NCBI RefSeq assembly: GCF_001653235.2
Contig: NC_035790.1
Location: 620,001-684,000 of the forward strand
Direction: 5' to 3'
From: Pochonia chlamydosporia 170
Taxonomy: Eukaryota > Ascomycota > Sordariomycetes > Hypocreales > Clavicipitaceae
Length of the DNA: 64,000 nt
Notes under the pieces: generated by a model
Database searches by the model: none
Seen by the model: only the letters and a program-made list of their open reading frames with translations
What the model was told of the DNA's origin: nothing
Shown here: positions 59,080 through 64,000 of the stretch, one piece after another
Position numbering within the stretch: the first letter of the stretch is position 1
Layout of the letters: every line of letters starts with the position of its first letter
Position numbers and translations under genes: made by a program

Positions 59080-60505
59080 TGATTTTCAGTATGGAGTTTG
59101 GGCGTTGGTAGCATTGTTTGCGTGTTGATATTCGCTGCGATGGTATAAGTGTCATGGGGTGCATTGGAACCATTCATAAGCAGTTGGGATTGGGATCTAA
59201 TTGAGCATGGCTATAAGTTGCGGATAGGTATGAATGATGGTCGTTTGTTCTATCTGGAGTATGTGCTTTAGCTTGCGGATGATGCAGTTTGAGACAGTAA
59301 TCAAGTACTACGTGTCTAAGTATGGTTCAGAGATGAATTGCGTCTCCTCGTCTTGCAAAGTGAGGCTAAGACAAGGTACTGTCCTTGCTGGTGAGTTAGT
59401 TGTCGTTTAGGTTTAGTTGTGGCCGTGTTGGATGTGTCATGGCAACTTCTTGGACAAGTCTCATTGGACCAGATTGTGTTGCTGATATCTCGAGGTATGT
59501 ATTCGGAGAGTATAAGAACGTCAATCAGTCAAGTTTAGAGATAGGAGGGACTGAGTTAGGCACATCCCATGTCTAGTTACAGCAAACAGCACAGCTATGT
59601 TAGTCAAAGCCTGTGCCATAAGTGATACCACTCATAACTAGTTTTGTGTTCACATTTTGCGTTCACGTCTGGCCAAGGATAACTGCATTCTGCGACAAGT
59701 AAGCAGGCTGCACATTGGCTCGCGAGACTTGGTAGCTGAGTATATGTAAAGAGACGGCATTTGTATATTCAACCAGTGCCGTGTGATTTGCGAAACTTGA
59801 CAATTAAGCATACACCAGCCACAAGCAATAGAATAACTACACCAAATATCTGGCACTTCCCCGTCTTAGAATGTTATCCAGTCTCTTAGAACAGTTAACA
59901 CCTCAGTCGGTCCGTCATTCCGTCATTTGGTCAAGGCTGCAGACCGTCGCAGACCACCAAAGGCATCTCTAATGCAGATCTTATAGGCAAGAGTTCATTC
60001 ACCCTGACCACATATAGCAGAAAACTAAAGTCACGCTGCTCCCATCACTTATTTTACCTCGTAATGCCAGTCCCCTCCAATCTACACCTGCAACATCCCA
60101 TCATCTCGGTGACCCCGTCAAGATGACCCGAAACCCTAGTCCAACCCCAACTCCAACCCGTACATCACAAGCCTTAATTAAGACAACCCAGCCTTTAAAA
60201 CAGCGCACAGAATCCCAAGTAAATGCAATCCAACACCACCGGTAAACCACCCAAATAACGTTTAAAATCCTCCCAGTTGGTAGTTTACGCAACTGCCGGC
60301 TGAGACGCAGGATTCAAACCCCGGTTCAAAGGCTCAGCTCAATCCTGAGTAACAGAAATCGTCGCATCTTCCATCCCACAACCCCTAGTTCATCCCCCTG
60401 CATTTATAAACTACACTTCAATCATAACGATAATCCAGAATACAAGCCACAAACATAAAAGCATGAAGCCCATACCACAAATCAACATGTCAAGCCAACA
60501 TCAAA
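59080..60505. other. Gene-free stretch
   Basis: No supportable gene is seen. The right end is the promoter and 5' leader of the surface-protein gene and includes two upstream ATGs at 60463 and 60487 out of frame with its start. Confidence 0.5.
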
Positions 60506-62388
60506 ATGTTGTTCCTACCCCTTCTTCTATTCTTCCTGCCCGTCACGCCATACGAAATACACACTCTCCCCAACCACTCTCCGGCAGACACACTCCGCGA
60601 AATCAGACGAAACATCCTCGCCAAACGGTCAACTTCAAACTCAGACATCCTCTTCAACAAATCGACCTCCCTCGACAAAACCTTTGATAACCTAACGCTC
60701 TTCAAAATGCAAGTCTTCCGCACCATACACAACCCAGAAGCCAGATTCGACAGAATGGCACCCGAGCAATAACAACAACCGTAAACATCGTCTGCAAGAA
60801 ATGCTACATCAAGGGCTCTGCGCGGGCCCAACTCTCCGCAACGTCCTTCAACACCACGACAATATCAAACACGCTTCAATCCTCCTTTGACAACACTTTC
60901 AACGATATTAAATCGTATATAGGGGACGTGGCCACACAAGTCAAGGATGAAATTAAAGACACACTAGACTTTGACTTTAAAAACGACCATGATTTCAGAC
61001 TCCCCCCTCCACAGATCGCCTTTGACCTTGACATCCCTGCGCTTCCAGAGACGCTTCTGGAGATTGAACTGCGCGATGTAGACATGTATATCGAGTTGGG
61101 CGTCACCCTGTCCGAGGGTCTGACATACACGATCCCCCTATTTCGGAGCACGCAGCTCGGCGCACAAGTAGGCAACATGTTTGCCGGCGCAGTCCTGAGC
61201 ATCGACTTGGTGCTGAGCGTCCTGGCGGGTGTGGAGATGGACACAGGCTTCCACGTGAAGATGGATGAAGGCGTCGTCATGAAGTTGGGCTTATTCGCCA
61301 AGGAAGCAAGCGACCTCAGCTTGTGAGGTTTACTCCTTTTTTGTACCCTTATTCCGTTGTAGTTGCGCTAACAGCATCAGCAACGGCGCAAAATTCGAAT
61401 TCCTCCCCGTTACGATCCTCACTGCAACGACGAGCCTCAAGGCTATTCTGCGTGTGTCTGTACGGACCGGCTTCTCTCTCGGCATCGACTTCAGCAAGCC
61501 CATCACTGTGCTTAATGAATCGCTCTCGAATCTTCGGCTATCAGCGGGCATTGAAGCCACTGCGTTTGCGAACCTCGCAGAGTTTACTACCAATATCACA
61601 GCGCTCAATGTATCCCGGGCTATTGGCGACAGGCAGTGCGATCTGCTCCTCCAGCAGGGTTACCGACTGGCTATTGGGGCTGCGGCCGGCGCGTCAGTCG
61701 CCTTCCTTGGGAATACGTATGGACCGGTGCCGAGGACAGAGATTCCCATCTTTTCAACTGGCTTGTCGGAGGGTTGTGCTGCAAAAGCCACCCCAACTTC
61801 AACTTCAACTCCTTCTAGTCTCATCAAGCGGGACGACGGAATGGTGACTATATCGACAGTCATCCAGACGACGTACACGGCCACAGTATGCGCCGCCAAC
61901 CTCGTCAATTGTCCTGCCTCCCTGCAAAGCCAATCAAGCACATCTGAAAAAACAACCCTCACAACAACAATCCCGTCCGGCCAAACACCCATCTGGCAAA
62001 CCGCCCCCGCAACAACAGCCAAGCCCATACCATTCGGCAAACACGCCCACACCCTATCCGGCTCCTCAGGAAAGCCCGTGTCCTTCGTGCCCAGGGAGAC
62101 GCACAAGCCCAGCGTTGCAGAGGTGCTTGAGAGAAAAACAGGCGGGGTGAGCAACAAGGTCATCGTGGGGGTAAGTGTTGGGGCGGGCGTGCCTGTTCTT
62201 TCTGGTGTTGCCTTGGGGGTCGTGTGAGTGGCCTTGGCATGCTATTTGCTGTGGTTTGAAAAGTGCTGACTTTGGAGTTTTTTAGGATTTGGCGTAGGAG
62301 GCGTGCGAGGAGAGTGCCGACGAGTTTGTCGTTTGGGGATGTTGGGGTGCCGAAGGGGATGAGGGTGACGGAGAGGTATGCGTCATGA
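60506..62388 (+). CDS. Type I single-span surface protein
   Basis: The best model is exons 60506-60712, 60754-61322, 61375-62223 and 62286-62388, 575 residues. A signal peptide (LFLPLLLFFLPV) opens a large extracellular part. It includes a SLDKTFDNLTLF segment, a Cys pair (VCKKCYIKGSA), a beta-rich region, a Cys pair in a DRQCDLL / GLSEGCAAK context, and then a Ser/Thr-rich stalk. One membrane span (VIVGVSVGAGVPVLSGVALG) is followed by a basic stop-transfer WRRRRARR and a short tail. Many filamentous ascomycetes have proteins of this layout with unknown roles at the cell wall. The last two introns are clean. The first one is weak: 41 nt with donor GTCTTC. Without it the frame ends at 60772, so either splicing is unusual there or the gene carries a frameshift. 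Confidence 0.7.
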
Positions 62389-62881
62389 TGGAGCGGTGTG
62401 AATGTGAATGTGAATGAATAAGTGGGATATACTGTATTATATTGCAATCAGAGGGTTTGAATTTACTCACAATGTCCGGGTAACTTGGCAGACTTTGGTT
62501 CTGTATACTGTTCTGTCGACTCTGGATTGATATATATGTATGTATGCGTCTTCAATATACGCCGGCGACGAGATCAGACACTTCAAGTTAAGCACGTGGC
62601 AGTCCGCCTAAAGTAACCAGAATTTCCATTGCCGATATATTGTATTTGACTTCTGACCGCTGAACCTCCAAAAATCGCTTCATGTATGAATATTTTCTCC
62701 CTTTTTCACATCACTTGCCCGCTACGCAAAACACAAAAGAATTATAGCCATGACGTTGTTGCAGAGCGTCACATAAATCACGTTAAGGTGTCGTCACTCC
62801 GTGTCCGTAAATCTCATCAAAAAATTGCCTGTTGAATGCATCCCTCAAAGAATCTTCACACTTCGTCTCCTTTCGCTTCTC
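62389..62881. other. Convergent 3' intergenic region
   Basis: Lies between the surface-protein gene (plus) and the decarboxylase gene (minus). AT-rich, with no frame of note. Confidence 0.6.
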
Positions 62882-63933
62882 CTACAATGCCGAGGCTGCC
62901 ATGGTGTTCATTGTCGGCACAGCAGACATTCTGCGCTTGGGCAGCTCGTCCTCGCCGCTGTCGCTTGGTGATTGTTCCATGGCGAAATTGCCCTGGATAC
63001 GACGCTTGGCATCCTTCTTCTCTGCCTCCGTGATTTGGTCTTCGCTCCTGCGCATGTCGGGCGTGTATTGAGCTACATCCGGTGAGTGGCCGATAGACAT
63101 GCCGACTCGGATCTTCAATGTTCAAGTCAGCTTCGTTTCTAGTTCCAGTTTCGCACAATGCTTATTTCCGCAAGTACTTACCAAAGTCTCCAAAGCGGTG
63201 CTCGAGTTGTCCGCCAAGTCATCGTCAAACATCATTTTACCAGACTCAAACAGCAACAGCACTGTACTGCCACCAAATTTAAAGTATCCAAGCTCCTCAG
63301 CTCTCTTGACTTGATCACCAGCGTTTCTTGTAATGACTGTGCTGCCAACCATCATTGCACCCACGCAAATCACCATCACTCTACCGTGGGCCACACTGTC
63401 AATGGGCACAATGACACGCACGTTTTCGCCGTAGACATCGAGGGCTGATCGAATGGCCATGGGGTTAACCGTATAGTATTCACCGGCGACCGTGATTGGT
63501 TTGCCCAAAACACCATCGACAGGAATGTGGAATCGATGGTAGTCTTGAGGCGCAAGACGGAAGATGCCCAGTGCGCCATTCTCATAGCGAGCAGCGTCAT
63601 CCGGATAAGCATCTCCAAGCAGTCTCTTCATGTTGAACTCTCGCCCCTTGACCCAAATCTTGGTCGCCTGCGTGATCTGGTTAAAGACGACACTTCGACA
63701 ATCGGCTGGTGATACAATGATGCCTGGATTGTTTGGTGCGGAGCAGGGTCGTGCATCAGGCTTCAAAGCTCGATAGAAGAATTCGTTGAAGTTCTTGAAC
63801 TGATCAAGTGGTAAAAGAACTTCTGACATATCCAGGCCGTGAAATTCAATAAACTTTTCAATTTCCTCCTTGGAAGCAGGGTCGTCAAACTTTCTCCCTT
63901 GTTTGATACTCAAGTTCCTGAGCATTTTTCGGA
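62882..63933 (-). CDS. Phosphatidylserine decarboxylase, 3' part (Psd2-like)
   Basis: The two last exons are seen: 63182-63933 and 62882-63112, joined by a 69-nt intron (donor GTAAGT). The acceptor TTTCAG just before 63933 shows that earlier exons lie beyond the right edge, so the start is missing. The catalytic part is complete: DQFKNFNEFFYRALKP, the SPADCR Asp, the PQDYHRFHIPVDG His, and the self-cleavage motif FKFGGSTVLLLF, whose Ser becomes the pyruvoyl group of the alpha chain. The enzyme turns phosphatidylserine into phosphatidylethanolamine. A C-terminal extension of about 70 residues after ETLIRVGMSIGHSP is charged and Ser-rich. The sequence fits the Psd2/C2-domain class of fungal enzymes in the endosome/Golgi better than the mitochondrial Psd1 class, but the deciding N-terminal C2 domains would be outside the window. 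Confidence 0.93.
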
Positions 63934-64000
63934 CTGAAAAGAAAGGTTAGCCCTCCTTGATTCTCTTCGCAAGGCACAATGTCATCAAAACTTTTAACTG

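Noticed and set aside
60290..60370. Possible tRNA T-arm (TTTGAAT context) on the minus strand
   Set aside because: The T-stem has mismatches and no cloverleaf can be completed.
1..64000. Transposons, CRISPR arrays, viral insertions or a secondary-metabolite cluster
   Set aside because: No transposase, reverse transcriptase, integrase, terminal repeats, polyketide or non-ribosomal peptide synthase, or spaced direct repeats were recognised on either strand.

Overview
The window is nuclear DNA of a filamentous ascomycete, most likely a sordariomycete and perhaps of the order Hypocreales. This rests on the gene types: a Zn2Cys6 regulator, an RTA1-family protein, a Dal5/Tna1-type permease, a fungal Mhp1-type LRR protein and the BOI architecture. 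It also rests on the introns, which are mostly 41-190 nt with GTRNGT-like donors and CTRAC branch sites. No species can be named from the sequence alone. All exon boundaries were worked out by hand from splice signals and frame continuity; in every complete multi-exon model the exon lengths sum to an intact frame.

Layout. Positions 1-2.5 kb hold no supportable gene. Four minus-strand membrane-protein genes follow: a multi-span protein with a weak likeness to fungal membrane terpene cyclases (2.5-3.7 kb), a ten-exon seven-span protein with a probable 3-nt micro-exon (4.5-6.2 kb), an anion:cation symporter-family permease (8.1-9.9 kb) and an RTA1-type protein (12.1-13.3 kb). Next come an arrestin-domain protein with PY motifs (16.3-18.0 kb), a Tgl2-like lipase (18.4-19.4 kb) and a 68-residue one-span protein (20.0-20.3 kb). 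After a 3.3-kb desert lie a MOT1-type molybdate transporter (23.7-25.1 kb) and a convergent four-span membrane protein.

The centre is regulatory. It holds an FHL1-type forkhead/FHA factor (27.0-30.5 kb), a BOI-type SH3-SAM-PH polarity protein (31.3-34.4 kb, minus), an SP-RING SUMO-ligase-like protein (38.6-41.8 kb) and a Zn2Cys6 transcription factor (42.8-45.0 kb). The right part holds a HAD hydrolase (minus), ribosomal protein L5/uL18 (46.7-47.9 kb), a 2OG-Fe(II) oxygenase (minus), a large LRR protein with a PP1-docking motif (52.9-56.7 kb), a doubtful 72-residue protein, a single-span surface protein (60.5-62.4 kb) and the 3' part of a phosphatidylserine decarboxylase gene that runs off the right edge.

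The genes do not form one pathway or cluster. The only clear functional pairing is between the FHL1-type regulator, whose yeast relative controls ribosomal-protein genes, and rpl5 some 16 kb away. Gene density is low, about 20 genes in 64 kb, with several gene-free gaps of 2-4 kb. I see no transposon, tRNA, rRNA, CRISPR array or recognisable secondary-metabolite cluster. I did not find a convincing wholly new system. The best leads are the 3-nt micro-exon, the RVSF/LRR protein, the C-terminal duplication in the FHL1-type factor, and the 99-bp tandem duplication.
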